Source: Linyphia triangularis (Eukaryota; Arthropoda; Arachnida; Araneae; Linyphiidae). From it: a stretch of 64,000 nucleotides of DNA. The translations under genes and the position numbers were made by a program. Location: the NCBI GenBank assembly GCA_963978545.1, contig OZ021721.1, positions 40,349,348 to 40,413,347 of the forward strand, in the 5' to 3' direction. Positions 24,563 through 37,893 of this stretch are shown one piece after another; the stretch's first letter is position 1, and the number at the start of each line of letters is the position of its first letter. Below the pieces are notes generated by a model. The model ran no database searches. It was not told the origin of the DNA and saw only the letters and a list, made by a program, of their open reading frames with translations.

Positions 24563-26080
24563 TTTATGTGTGTATAGTATATGGTTGAATAAACCAAGAA
24601 TCATAAAGCCAATTATATCGTCAAATGGCCAAGATTAACAGCATTATTATTAAGAAGTATGTTTGTTTTTACACTAGGTAGGACAAAAAATTTAAATCAT
24701 GAATCCTATATGCCCCGAAAAAATCAAGGAAATTTCGAAAAATCAGAAAAGTACAGAAAATAAAATTATAAACCAGATACATTTAAGAAGAAACACGCGT
24801 ACAAATTTCTAGAAATTCATTAAGGAAAAACAAAAAGCAGATTCATACATTCGTCTTCTATTCATACTTCCGAATTCACCACTCATCTATACTTTAACCC
24901 ATTAACGATGGTTGGAAAGAAAACTTGCCAATCAACATTTTAGTTTTTTATTTACTAATAAATAGCAATTGTGGTTCCCCTTAGTGGTTTTTTTAAAAAT
25001 CATAAAAATAACTTTCCAAAAAATCTAAAAAATTCAAAATATACCTTAAATGATCTTAATAAACTAGGCAAAAGTTAAAAACAATGACTGTTGATCCATT
25101 TCAAGGTCGTCTTTAATAGGTTAATTGTTCATTTCACTGTAAACCGGATAAGCGAATTTAGTTGGTGGTTGTTAAGTGTTAACTTGTGATTGGTATTGCT
25201 GCAATTCCTGGTATGTAACCGTCTTAATATTTTGCTGTAAATTTTATACCTATTCAAGCAATAAAAGTACGTAATGATTTTTTAAACTACTCAATATTCA
25301 CACATCATGACAAAATAAGCTATGAAAGGAAAAGGAATTTAAAATGGTTTCAAATGAAGCAGTTTTAAAAATATGTAATATTTATGAAACGATGAAAGTT
25401 TGAAAAACCATGTTTATATGATGTAAGTTATTTAAAGATCTTTTATCGATTTCTCAACCAAATATGATTGAACTGAATTTTGATTGAGTTGATGGCCTGG
25501 AATGGTTACTTTATATTAATATTCATTGTTCGCGTGGTAGCTTCCAGAATACTCCTCTCGAGTTACGAAGATATTCTCTCTTCACTGAATTCTTCATCCT
25601 TAACAGAGGATTATCATCTGATAATCTAATTACCAAGACACCGTTATTTCTCTTCGCTTTTAAGATAAACGACTGCTCTTCAGGGTGATACATTTTCATA
25701 TTTGGTAGCGAAGCATGTTAAGAGAACTACTCTTGATTTTGAGCTTGGTTGAAACCAAAGATTAGGAGTTAATGTTTTTTTTTATTCCAATCGAATGCGA
25801 ATATTCCTGGTCATGGAATTCAAAAGTAAATTTATATTCTAAAAAACATGAATAAGTATGAATTGCATTAGTAAATAGATAAAAATATAACAATGAATTA
25901 ATATTGATGATATGCCCCGCCTAATTTTGAATAATTTTATACCTTAAAAATGTTTATAACTTCAGTTTGGGAGCAATTAGACAAAAATCCAAAATGAGTG
26001 AGTAGACGAAAAAAATCACGTAACTGTTGACATTGAACAAATGAACATAGTAAAAAATTCCTTTGAAAATGGCCGAAGTC
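24563..26080. other. AT-rich intergenic DNA
   Basis: No gene or repeat border was recognised. A slightly less AT-rich patch at 25490-25760 has no frame that could be linked by splice signals. Confidence 0.5.
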
Positions 26081-26099
26081 ACCGGAACTTCGTTCTGCC

Positions 26100-26290
26100 G
26101 ATTTTTCTGGTTGTGGCCAAAACTTTAGTCAGGGCTAAAGCCAAAACTATTTGCTGAATTTTGACCATTATTTTTTTGTTCCTTTCAGTTTGATAAGAGA
26201 AAGTGTCTTTTGTGTAATTTACTACGTACGGGGGTCTGTAGACCCCGGAAATGATAGTTGGGTGTTTTAGCCAAAGTAATGACTGATTAA
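26100..26290 (+). pseudogene. Possible fragment of the same Tc-like family
   Basis: The stretch GGTTGTGGCCAAAACTTTAG..GCTGAATTTTGACCATTATTTTTTTG is alignable by eye with 18552-18625 inside the Tc-like remnant (GGTTGTGACCAAAATTTTAG..GATGAATTTTGGCCATTCTTTTTTT). Nothing in it is translatable as a domain. It is probably a second, more decayed copy of the same repeat. Confidence 0.35.
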
Positions 26291-26514
26291 AGTGGGGCAA
26301 CGGATTTCAGATATTCTTCTATTACTCAATTTCAAGAAATGAATTTGATACTCTAAGTTGAACAATTAAACCAATCTAATTAGAAATAAGTAAAATTTAC
26401 TTATGTTTTAATTAAATTGGAAGCTTATCTAAGCTATGCTTTGAGTTAAAAATCCTTTTCCATTTTAAATTCAAGTTTTATCACTGCAAGTTGCCTGAAT
26501 ATCTGATTGGGCTA

Positions 26515-27023
26515 TTAAATGGGGTATGTCATTTAACATTAGAAAATGTCAGGTTTTACACATGGGGAACTAAAATCAAAATGAGTTTTACAATTTACAA
26601 GGCATTAGAATAAATGATACTCACGTTGTCAGTGATCTGGGAGTGTTGGTTAGTAAAGATTTTAAGATGGGGCAACAATGTAGGGCGGCTAGTGACAAGA
26701 CAAATAGGATGTTAGGTTATATAAAAAAAAAAGTGTAAAGGACATTGATTTACTAGAAAATGCTCAACACAGCAACAAAAATAATTTAGGGTACTTTGGG
26801 TATGGTATATGAGGATAGACTGAAAAAATTAAACATGTATACACTGCATGAAAGAAGAGCAAGAGGGGATTTGATCCAGTTGTTTAAATTCATTGCACAT
26901 GGTGAAATTAGGGGTTTAGAATTTGTCACTGACAATAAAACACGAGGAAATGGGTGCAAATTGTTGAACTCTCAATTTAATGGGGAAGGGAGAAAACACA
27001 ATTTAATATCATTCTATATTTGA
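26515..27023 (+). pseudogene. CR1-like non-LTR retrotransposon, ORF2 C-terminal fragment
   Basis: Translation gives MSFNIRKCQVLHMGN, then VVSDLGVLVSKDFKMGQQC and NRMLGYI, then after a break YEDRLKKLNMYTLHERRARG with DLIQLFKFI. These are the landmarks of the reverse-transcriptase C-terminal region of CR1/L2-type elements: (F)N..KC.V.H.G, (E)(K/S)DLGV..S, (N)R.LG.I, (Y)EERL..L.L..L..RR.RGDLI..(F/Y)K. The usual segment between NRMLGYI and DIDLLE, with LY..LVRPHLEY..Q.W, is missing, so there is an internal deletion besides 5' truncation. The 3' end runs into the palindrome at 27005. Confidence 0.75.
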
Positions 27024-27617
27024 AGTCAGAATATAAATACATTGTGCGAATACATTTATTCGTGAATTTTCAATGAGTGGTAATTAGCTTATGGGTTATT
27101 AAATTGAACTATAAGTGTTAAAACGAACTTCAGTTTGAAAGTTCAAATTATTAAATAATACATTTGTTTTATTGAATAAGTTGTTAGATAGCTAATAAAC
27201 TTTATTCCAATTATGTTTTGATAGGATTGATATTAAGATCATGAATGGTTTTACATTTTTGAAATATTTCCATAATGGTATACTTTGAAAATTAATATTT
27301 CAGTAATGGTATACATTTTTGAAATATTAATTTTCAAAGTATACCATTATGGAAATATTTCAAAAATGTAAAACCATTCATGATCTTAATATCAATCCTA
27401 TCAAAACATAATTGGAATAAAGTTTATTAGCTATCTAACAACTTATTCAATAAAACAAATGTATTATTTAATAATTTGAACTTTCAAACTGAAGTTCGTT
27501 TTAACACTTATAGTTCAATTTAATAACCCATAAGCTAATTACCACTCATTGAAAATTCACGAATAAATGTATTCGCACAATGTATTTATATTCTGACTTC
27601 AAATATAGAATGATATT
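27005..27617. repeat. Perfect 296-bp inverted repeat with 21-bp spacer
   Basis: 27005-27300 and 27322-27617 are reverse complements with no mismatch found when checked line by line. The spacer is 27301-27321. The left arm starts within the tail of the CR1-like frame. There is no terminal TA-type target duplication and no transposon-like ends, unlike the other foldbacks in this window. Confidence 0.95.
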
Positions 27618-27619
27618 AT

Positions 27620-30600
27620 GACGTTATTATTGAAACTTTTAATATTAGATTCAATTTTAGTTTGTAGGCAGCAATAAATAAACTAAAGTCATTTTCCAAA
27701 ATCTTCTAAGAATTACAAAACACTTTTTATTTTTCTTGCATTAATTAGAATGCACAATATGACAGCATTTAGATTTTCCTTTGCGTACTTGATAAACTAT
27801 CAAGTTATTTATGACAAAAATATTTTGACAGACTAAAGAAGTTATAGGTATTCAAAATAGAATATAACTTACCTAATTGAGGGTACAGAAAGCGTATTTT
27901 TTTAATAAAAAGTAAGTGTTAAAAGTTAGAAGCTTGGCTTTTTTCAAATAGTCAATATTTACCAAGAAGCTAAAGTAGAACTTATAAATGTTTAAACTTC
28001 TGCAAAAAATGGAAGTATGGAAAAGCAATAAAGTGCGTACGGTGAAAATTCTGTCTTCCTACTATATTTTCCTATATAAAAGCAAAGGAATAAACGCGTG
28101 GATTATTTTTTTACTCCATATTTCACAAACTAGACGGCAACACAAATATTAACTTTTGAACTATTAAACTATATCGACGGTTAGCAAGAAAACTGTATAT
28201 TACTTTACTTTCAACTTTATTCCAGTCATTTTTAAAGCATTAAGAGATGCATGAGCAATATACTTTCCATCAATATTTGTGTCCTAGATTACTAACCAGT
28301 AAAGCTAGACATTCAGGAAATGATAACTAAGTGTAATACTTTTAAAAGTTCTAACAATTCAGAGAGAAAATAAATGCATTATAGATTAAGTCTTATCTTT
28401 CTTCTTACATTAACCTAGCTGTGAGGCCCTGCGTTGCGGAGACCTATCCTAGCGTATAGATGCTACGCTAACTTTTGACACTGAAAGATACGTTGTTACG
28501 CAAACCCAAGCTCGCTTCACTTACTAATCACTACGCAAACACAGGTTCTCTCCGCTCGCTGAAAAGTTCATTACTGCGCTAGTTTTTAGGGAGATTGTGG
28601 CGTTTTATGGACTACAATTGCCTGTCAATAGTAAAATGATCTGTGCAATGAGTCGTAAAACGTGTTACTATGCTTCGAAAATCACACGGATATTAAAGAG
28701 TCAACTTAAAGAAGATCAACACTTGCAACTGATATACATGGAGTTAGATATAGTTCTATAAGAAAAAAAAAAACGTAATAATTTATATTTTGAACACAGA
28801 AACAATACATTTTTTTTTTTTTTTTTTTTAATTTTAAAACTGTACCATATTAAATAGGAAATCCGAAAATAGTTTCTCTGTATTATTAATCCGGTAAAAA
28901 TAAAAGCTTCAGAAGTGCAATGATATAAAAGTTATATAACTTGCACAAAAGTTTCTTAAAGGAAAAAACACAAATACAAATAATTCGTTGCTAATTTTAG
29001 CTGTGGATGTGGATTTACACTTTACGGCTTATGCCAATTCTTAATCAGTTTTTAATTCAGCGGAGGTAAATTCTTGGTGGGCTTGACCAGCAGCAATTGT
29101 AATGGCAGGCTCAGTATTAGTTCATTCTTGGATCAATCAGCAGCAATCTTTTCCATCAATTGTTTAATTTGGTCCTCCATCATTCCTCTGGTAGTCGGCA
29201 TTCAAGATGACAAAAATCCCACTTCTGACACAACTGCTAAGAATATTTCCAGAGGAAATGATGACATAGGTTTTATATAATAAAAACTACCATTTATTAT
29301 TCATTTCAAAGGCTAATAAAACCTCTCTAAATAACAGTAAACTCGCTATCAAGCTTTAAATAAAGCTTCAGTGCGTGCAACTTTGGATACAGCAATAAAT
29401 TAACTGCTATACAAGTAGGAGCTGATTCACTTTCAAAGCGGTTCTAAATCTCCAACGCATCCAAATTCCACACAAATTGCACAAATGTGGTTTTTATATC
29501 CTCGCATGCAAACTTTCCAGAAAAATCCAGTGAAATTGATCTTGCGATTAGCTTCTTGACATTTTTTAATTAACTCGGATGTTGCCCACGTCTTCACGCT
29601 TATATTATAAATGTTAGTAAATAAATTTAAGAAAATAGACATTTAAAAAGAAATACATTCACTATTTACAATTACATACAAAAGAATTGCGAAACAGTAT
29701 CTTAGAGAATAAACTCTTTTTACCATTAAAATGTTGTTGTTATTTTTTTTATTTTTTTTTTTTATTTTTTTTTTTGGAAAATAAGCAGAAACTTGTAAAC
29801 ATTAAAAACTGTTTAAAAAAAAAGGTGTTATAAAGTTTTTTCAAATAGCTTTTCTTTTTAGTTTAAGTTAAGATTTCAAACAGAGCAGCTTACATACACG
29901 TGAAGGAATTAAAAATTCCTTAATATATTAGCACTACAAAACACGCAAAAAAATATTTTACTTTTTTTATAAAAAGGACAAAACAGATACTTCATCACAC
30001 ACAATTGTTGAACTATCTCTTCACTTTTTTCAGGTTAAAGTGTTTGGTCAAGTTACACACTTGAAACATTCTAATCATTCATTAAGCCAGTTCCTATCAG
30101 TTGAATGACTGTTAATAATTTTTTGGAAACCTTTTTTGAGTAGAATTTCTTTTCGCTTGTGTTTAAACCGCACTTGAACACATTTTTCGTACAGCAGATT
30201 TTATACATTTCAGAATGCTTTAATATAGATAAGAGTATCCTAATTTAATACTCTCTCATTTGAGACATTGAGCGCCAAAGCGAACTATCCAACAAAGTTT
30301 ATTTTTCTAGTTTAAGACTGTTTCTACCTCGAATTGTTAAAACCATTCATGCCAGATGTGGTTAATATAATAGCCAACTAAATCGGCCATTAGAAAAACT
30401 ACATTTGGCATGATGGGTCCATTCTAACGCTCAACCCCTCATTTAAGATATTAATATGACCTTCATAGATGTACTTATATTCCTCGATTTCTGAAAATTT
30501 ATTTCTACGACAGTCATAAAATTAATCCAAAATATACATGTTGTGATGGAAAAACTTTATGGTCAAACGAAAAACATTATTTATTGTGTGTGTTATGCAC

Positions 30601-31440
30601 ATTTATATACAATGACAGCTTCATGTATATATATATATACTTTCATACTATACGTGGTAAGCGATATAAAGTTTTCTGATGGAGTTTCTGTACCTGTAAA
30701 CAATCTCAAAATATGGTTTGTAGTTGTTAGCTATCTTGAGTGTGCAACAAGACCAGGTTTTTTCAATGATAGACCGGAAGAGCATGCACCAAGTGATACA
30801 GCTAAACAAATATCATATAAATATTTCTGGTCATTACTGAGAATCAAACTATCTATATTCGGCATATTCTCTAAACTTTATTGAGACAAATTTCTTTATA
30901 GTGAGATTCTCGTAGGTTTTAATGGCTTTGCCAATTGAAAATGCTCTGGGACCAACTACACAAATGTACATAAGAGGTGTCATAAGGGCAATTCGTTAGT
31001 ATGGAGCAAGCAAATACACCATTGTAATCGTCTCCCAAGCTCCAGCAAACGAATTACTCCTCCTTTGTGATGGAACAAACATACAATTACACTAAATTCA
31101 TTCAGTTCTATTCCACTTATTTCCAGAAATTATACTATGGACTCTTTTATAGTTTTTGCTTCTCCAGTTTTCACAGTAACATAGACGATATATTGCGAGC
31201 CTGGTTCCTGAAGAATTGTAAAATGCTCTATTTTCAGTACTTGTATAATATTTCAATGTCTTCTTGAATGTCGTACATATTTCTGATTCAGTGTTCAAGG
31301 TCAAATGATGGGAATGTCTGACCTGGAGAAACAGAGGTGATAGTGTTTCATTTTGAATAGCTTAGAATGAAAACTTGCGTTTTTGGAAAAATTAAATATC
31401 TTTAATAACTTAATACATTCAGTGAATTAAAATTACGTTG
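27620..31440. other. AT-rich intergenic DNA with small GC-richer patch
   Basis: At 28405-28580 the sequence is richer in CG, with a small palindrome TAGCGTA..TACGCTA (28450-28471). Minus-strand frames at 29433-29642 and around 29130-29190 (MMEDQIKQLMEKIAAD) are short and without a recognised family. The frame at 30543-30884 looks like chance. Homopolymer T/A runs occur at 28810-28830 and 29740-29775. No gene can be supported. Confidence 0.4.
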
Positions 31441-31499
31441 AGGAAAGTCATAACGTATAAAATGCACATATTGTTACCCCTTTTTTACACTAGATAGTC

Positions 31500-31850
31500 T
31501 GTTTATTTAAAAGCAAAATTAGCATAAAATTTGACTTTTGGACAGTTTTCAGGTGTCTTGGGACACCGGAAGATATTATTTAAAATTGAAATAAATTAGC
31601 ATGTATATTAACATACTTAAATTATATGTTTTACACCTCCTGCCGATATTTTGTTATTGCTAGTTACTTTTAAAATTTTGAATAAAATTTGCAGAAAAAT
31701 GTCCATTTTCTGAGACTTTAAGTACCTTGGGACACCGGAAGATATGATTTAATTTAAAATAAGTCGGGGCTATGTCTATTTAAAAGTGCAAAATACAACT
31801 TTCGCTCCTCCTGCCGAATATCATTTTTCTGACTTTTCAATTTTTCGCTC
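31500..31850 (+). repeat. 179-bp imperfect tandem repeat, two copies
   Basis: CTTGGGACACCGGAAGATAT occurs at 31557 and 31736, each followed by ATTTAA..AAAATAA and, further on, CTCCTGCCGA. Spacing is 179 bp. The flanks drift considerably. The last copy runs into CAGATCCACGCATCTAGTATG and then the (AT)n tract. Confidence 0.8.
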
Positions 31851-31905
31851 CATCCTAACCTGTATGCCTCAACGGGTACCAAACAACGCAGATCCACGCA
31901 TCTAG

Positions 31906-32393
<488 letters not shown>

Positions 32394-33094
32394 CAGATAA
32401 GGAGCGATGAAACTTAAAAGGAAAGTTGATTCTGCTGACAAGAAATCTCTCAATATAATTTGGCGAAGTCCGCTATGAAAGAAAACCAATTAAAGTGCTA
32501 CTGACATTTGTTTTTCACGTTAATTATGTAAAATTTTATTATAAGTACAAAAAAAACGTTGAAGTATTTTATTGCAGAAATCCTATCTTTTCCATATTTA
32601 TGCGCTTCCACATTTATAGGCTCCAGGGAACTATTCATACGAAGGCTAAATTAAAGTCTGAAGGCAAGAAAAACTGAAAAGGTCAATTTACTGAGAATCA
32701 AAAATGACAGGAAAAAAAAAGACAAACGATAGCTCTTGACGCAAATCGATTTTTTCCCGTTTATATCTTTTTCTTCCTCTCTCTTGTCCGTACAACTTAC
32801 ATCATTTCGACGCGCGTAAGCTGAGGGATCACCTCCCGAAAAAAATTCGCGTGCGCCGAAAAAAAGGCACGAATGCTGAAACAAAAAAGGGGCGAAGGGG
32901 AGCGAACGAACTTCAGCGACAAATTCCAATTTTTCCCATGAGTTGGTGGCAAAGTAGATATGACATTCTTCCTCTAATCACATTGTCTGATATTGATCGC
33001 TGACTTCCTGACTTAGCAGGAGATTGAATTTTTCGGCTCCTCTTCGGAAAAAGTTTCTTTTTGTCTGCTTTATTATTATTGTTGTCTTTTTTTT

Positions 33095-33126
<32 letters not shown>

Positions 33127-33345
33127 CTTTATCTTTCCAGTGCCCCAGCCATCGTTATCTGCTAAAAGATTTAGCTGTCCGAAAATGGAATGGCCGGCTA
33201 AGATGGAATAAGGAAATAGATTTTTTCTCCTTTCCTCACCGTCGATCACACTCTGTTTCTTTTATTACTTTAAAAATGCATTTTTCTTTTTCCGCCTCCT
33301 CCCTAACTCGAGTCCTCCCCCATTTCAATTCGATATTTTAAAACT
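32394..33345. other. Less AT-rich island, possible exon or promoter, unproven
   Basis: The stretch 32750-33345 is noticeably richer in G+C and CpG than its surroundings. It has a donor-like GCGC/GTAAGC at 32815 and a very long pyrimidine tract (33088-33136) ending in CTTTCCAG, a good acceptor-like site at about 33140. Frames after the acceptor are short. The 33024-33341 frame runs through the T tract and is not credible as protein. A 5' untranslated exon is possible, but nothing fixes strand or product. Confidence 0.25.
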
Positions 33346-36300
33346 AGTTTTTAGATGTAAAGTAAATGATGTGGATATCGGATTTTGTGCTTTTCGCATA
33401 GGATCTGCTTTCTAAGATGTAGCTGCATAGAGGAAATGAATTTAAATAAAAAAAATATATAAGGGATTAATCAGTTACTTTAATACAAATCTAAAGAAAT
33501 TGACTTTTTCCTACAAAAAGAAATATACACAATTATTTTCCACTGAAGTTAAGTTTTACCCTATTAACTTTTCATAATAAAATAATTTATTAATTAAAAC
33601 AAGGATTTAGATTCAAAATTAATAATTGATGTATCGCAATTGGCTTTTTTTTTTCGCATGAAATCCCTTGGTGTGGATTTTACTTTATTGACTACTTCAA
33701 TAAAAAAAACATTTTAAAAGAAGGGTAAAAGAGTGAAACAACTAATGCTTTGAATCTCAACTATAAAAAAATTCTTAAATGTAATTGAACGGTGGAGATT
33801 AAAGAAAGATCTTTCAATAAAAATAGAAAATATCTTCATTTCTCATTTTGAACATTCAATTAGTTTGTAGTCTTAGGGGAGAATCCAAGTTAAATGCATT
33901 TTTTTTTTTTTTTTTTTAATCTGTCAAAAGAAGCGATTTTATCCTCCGGCGGGACATTACCCACTTGAACACACACAAAAAACTGTGAAATTTAGTTGTT
34001 ATCTGATCAATTGGAAGTACTAGTGAGTGTGGGCCAGTAATTTTTTTTTTATAGTCTAAGGCCTTTAGAAAAAATATTTCTTGAATTTCTAAAATGTGCA
34101 CTCAAAAAATTATTAGTGTTACTAAATTCCATTTCAGTTTCTTAAATCTATAGCTTATTTCAATTGGCTTTATTAGTTAAGGGGAGGGCATTTTAATTAA
34201 TATTTATCTCTACTTGGCTTATATTGCTGACCTTGGTAAGTGTCCATTAATCAACAAATGTATTTGGCATAACTACTGTAGCTATTTAATGGGTCAATAG
34301 GCAAAGTTGTTGTACTGTCAAGATAGTGAGTTGAGATAATTAATCTGTTTATACGTAATAAGGATTAGCGTGTCAAATCTTTTAATTGATATAAGTGCTC
34401 CTAGTGTTTGAGGCCAAGCAATTTTGACCCGTGAAACCAACTTTAAAAGCAGATAAGTGTTCTTAATTATTTCTGATAATCAGTAAATAAAATAAGATTA
34501 TCTAATACTCTTGGTCTTGATTTGAATCCTCCATAAGATTTTTTAATTTTCCTTGGAAGAATTATCTCGTGAATAATTATCAAATCGAGATATTTTCCGA
34601 CTTATTTTTAGACTATGAAACCATAATTTCCACCTGATAGAAAAGAAATTAAACATTGATGACAGCTTTTCCTCTGGATAATTCTAGCTAAGACACTGAA
34701 AGAGAATAGGTTGACGAAATTTAAGAGGAAAAATCCAAGCCTAAACATTTTCTTCAAGTTGGAGGACTTGGTGCTGATAAAATTAGTAGGGAAAGGAAAT
34801 ATTATTTTTAAGGGAAAGCAATGGATTTTTTTTTTTTTAATATCGATCACTTGTGATGATGATAATTATAGGGTGTCCAACGTCAAAACAAAAGGCACAG
34901 TTTTTAATCTGCCTTTAAACATAGATGAAAATATTAAAACATTTCATCTTGGGACATTGTATTAATACACCTGCTTCTGAAGGAAGGATAAATAAAATAC
35001 TTTTTAAAAAAAGATCTTACGAAATTATTCCTAATTTTACACGTATTTCTTTGAATTTTGATAGAAAATTTTTGTATAAATAAAAATTAGACCTTCCTTT
35101 TTGTACTGTTGTTTCCTTTTTTTTTTTTTTTCTTTTTTTTTTTAATATCTTTTGCTTGCATATATGTTACTAACAGTAAGACCAATGTAAAAAAAAAGTA
35201 ATGATGTTATGAATCAAGACACCGATGCAAAAACATTTAGGTTTAAATAATATTAAGAATTTTCTTATGCATTCATGTTTAAGATTTAAATGAGAATTTT
35301 TGTTTGTAGCAAAATTCGTTAAATGAAATAAATGTAATCTAAAGTTTAAGTTCTTTATCGTGGAGAACTTTTTGTAATAAATAATCATCTTCTGGGATGA
35401 ATGTTTTGATACTGCTACCTCCATTTCTTTCATAAATACATGTAATTGAAAATTATTTAGTCAATTGATTTGAATTACATGCATTGGGTTTTAATTTTAT
35501 TACTATGCAAATCAGTCTCATTTCGTCCAAGAATTCTAAAACAAAAATAGGACTATGCTCTAAATCAAATCTACAAATCCTATCCCAAATTTTTTTTTTT
35601 TCTTTCCAAACTATTTTAAATTTATTTTTTAAAATTTGAAGTTGAAATTTGCTTAAAGGATCCCCAGTTTGGGGCATTTTTTCTATTTTAATTGTCTTTA
35701 CATAAAAAAATATCAATGCAATTTTTGGAATGAGTTTTTTACCATGCTTTATTTCATATAATCATAAAAGTGGCATCAATACAAAAATAATTTATTTAGA
35801 AACAGGTAAATATTGATTAACAACATTTTTAATGACGATCTAACTTTGTTTAAAAATTTTACCCAGCCCATTTAATTAAAGCAATATTCTTAAATTAAAA
35901 ACTCTCTTAACAAGCTGAAATCTTCCGGTACTAGTCAACACTAACACTCCCCCTCTTTACAATAGAAATAACCTATTCCGATTGTTTGATAAAAATAACC
36001 CTTTTCTATAACTAGATTGCACAACCATCCTATTTAACCCTTTCTCACCCAACTTTACTTACACAATCCCCTCCTCAAAATACTAAAGGCTAGTCAGCAT
36101 TTAATACTTCCCACAAATTTGAAACACCATCTGCCAGAGGCGAGTTCCCAATTTCTGAATTCCTTAAACTTCACCTGCTTCTCAAAAGTCCGCTTTTGAC
36201 TGCATTCGAACAATGCCTCTTTAAAAGTACAATTCTCTGTACGAAACTTATTCACGGTGCAGTGATTTACGAAATAGAGAGTAACTGTTAAGAAGGGGCG

Positions 36301-37525
36301 TCATTCTTCCTCACAAACCCTCATCACGGCATGCCTGGAGGAGAGGGACATAGTATGAGAAGGGAATAAGCTCAGTAAGCAAATCTAACGTTGGCACATT
36401 ACCCTCTTCAAATCTGTGGTCGCCTTGCCATTTGAAGACTGTTGTTTCCCCTACAAAGAATTCAAGTATTCCGATTTAACCTTTACGCTTTCGAGGCACT
36501 ACATAATGCAAAAGGAAACGAGTGAAATGTAATGGCGTCATCTTTGAATATAAGCTCAAATGCATTTTGGAAATCATTGTATAAATTATTTATAAATTGA
36601 ATAAATGCTTAACATGGAGTGAAGAGGAAATTCGTTTCAGTACTTAAAAATTCAATTTTAGATTTCAGAAAAGTCCGGAAAATAGTTTGCTGGCGTAATA
36701 AAAAATATTGTAAGTAAAAAAAGATACAAATTGATTAGTTTACAACTTTCTTTTACTATCAAATAATAAAAAATGTTCCTCATTTTTCGTTTATACCTAT
36801 TAGTATTTTGAAGCACGTAATAGTTAGTAAAAAAAAAAATATTTTTCTGCGGTTCTATAGAAAGTGACTTTCATTACCAAAGAAGTCTGAAATTTTAAAA
36901 CAGAAGTAGTTTCGACCTTCAAATTTTATTTTTCACTAACAGAATGCTAACATTTTAATTATTTTTTTTAATTAATTGTTTTTAAAAGTTTTAAGTTTTT
37001 TTCAGAAAGTGATTTCTAGTAAGAGTAGTACTCTGAGATTTTCAACGTAAATAGTTTTGTCCTAATTTTGCTTTTCACAAAACACAGAACATTCAACGTT
37101 TTAATTAGTCTTTTAATTATTTTTAATGTTTTACAGTTATCTTACAAAGTGACTTCCAATACACGAAAAACTTTGAAATTTAAACACTAGAGTGGAAAAG
37201 GGAATGTATTAAGGGATTGGTTTCAATGGTCAAATAGGTGGGTGTACTTATCATGGGGGGATCGTATAGTATAATGGGATTGGTTTCAAGAGGATTGTAT
37301 TAGGGATTTTCTCGAAGGGGGTTGGAGAATGTGATATTATATTTGTTATATTACCGGGAAGAGGTTAAAAAAAATGTTTCTTAGAGATGGAGGAAGTAAA
37401 AGTGGATTTAAAAAATATTCTCGTTGTAGAGAGATAGAGAGAGAGAGAGGTTTTTTATAATTGTAATTGCTGAGGGAATTATTATTAATTCTCTGCAACC
37501 CCCTTGTCGTGAAACAATAACATTC
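33346..37525. other. AT-rich intergenic DNA
   Basis: Many A/T runs, short chance frames (34608-34965, 35170-35716), a moderately GC-richer patch at 36080-36530, and a GA run at 37430-37450. GGGATTGGTTTCAA recurs at about 37213 and 37279. No gene was recognised. Confidence 0.45.
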
Positions 37526-37534
37526 ACTTCAGTT

Positions 37535-37660
37535 GTGATGGACGCCTGGAAGTCAATTATTATGACCACCTATTAAAAACTGGTTGAAAGTCTCCCTAGA
37601 CGTGTGCAGGCTGTCATCTATGCAAAAGAGGGATCAACATCACATTACTATATGCCTCAG
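37535..37660 (+). pseudogene. Tc1-like transposase C-terminal fragment
   Basis: Translation near 37550-37650 gives AWKSI, a stop, then KLVESLPRRVQAVIYAKEGS and TSHY. This is the tail of Tc1-type transposases ((L/V)(V/I).SMPRR(V/C).AVI.A.GG.T.Y). The rest of the gene is missing. GGGTGTCCGGATAGAC just downstream (37684) may be what remains of a terminal repeat. Confidence 0.65.
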
Positions 37661-37893
37661 GACTCTCCGAGTCAGTACCACTGGGTGTCCGGATAGACAA
37701 TATATTGTCCCAAACTTGTTGGCATCGTGAGTTTGTTAAGCTGAGATTTATAAAACATTCCCGTTACAAGGCATGGATGGATTATATACTGTAGTGAGGA
37801 GAAGAGAAGAGATAAGAAAGATCGATTTTCAAGTACTATCTGTGTATCAAACTCTCAGGCAAATCACGATGGAAAACATTTAAAGTGTACAAT

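Noticed and set aside
29433..29642. Cys-containing 69-codon minus-strand frame as a small secreted peptide
   Set aside because: No signal peptide, no recognised cysteine framework, and no acceptor or donor context that would define an exon.
30543..30884. 113-codon + frame as a gene
   Set aside because: Composition shifts along its length, with a TATATATA run inside. No domain and no splice support were found.
31880..31905. Helitron 3' end (CTAG)
   Set aside because: No GC-rich hairpin lies just upstream of CTAG, and no matching 5' TC end or Rep/helicase motif was found.
33024..33341. 105-codon + frame with a poly-Phe run
   Set aside because: It reads through a T tract that is more likely a polypyrimidine tract. 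The protein would be low complexity and no start context supports it.
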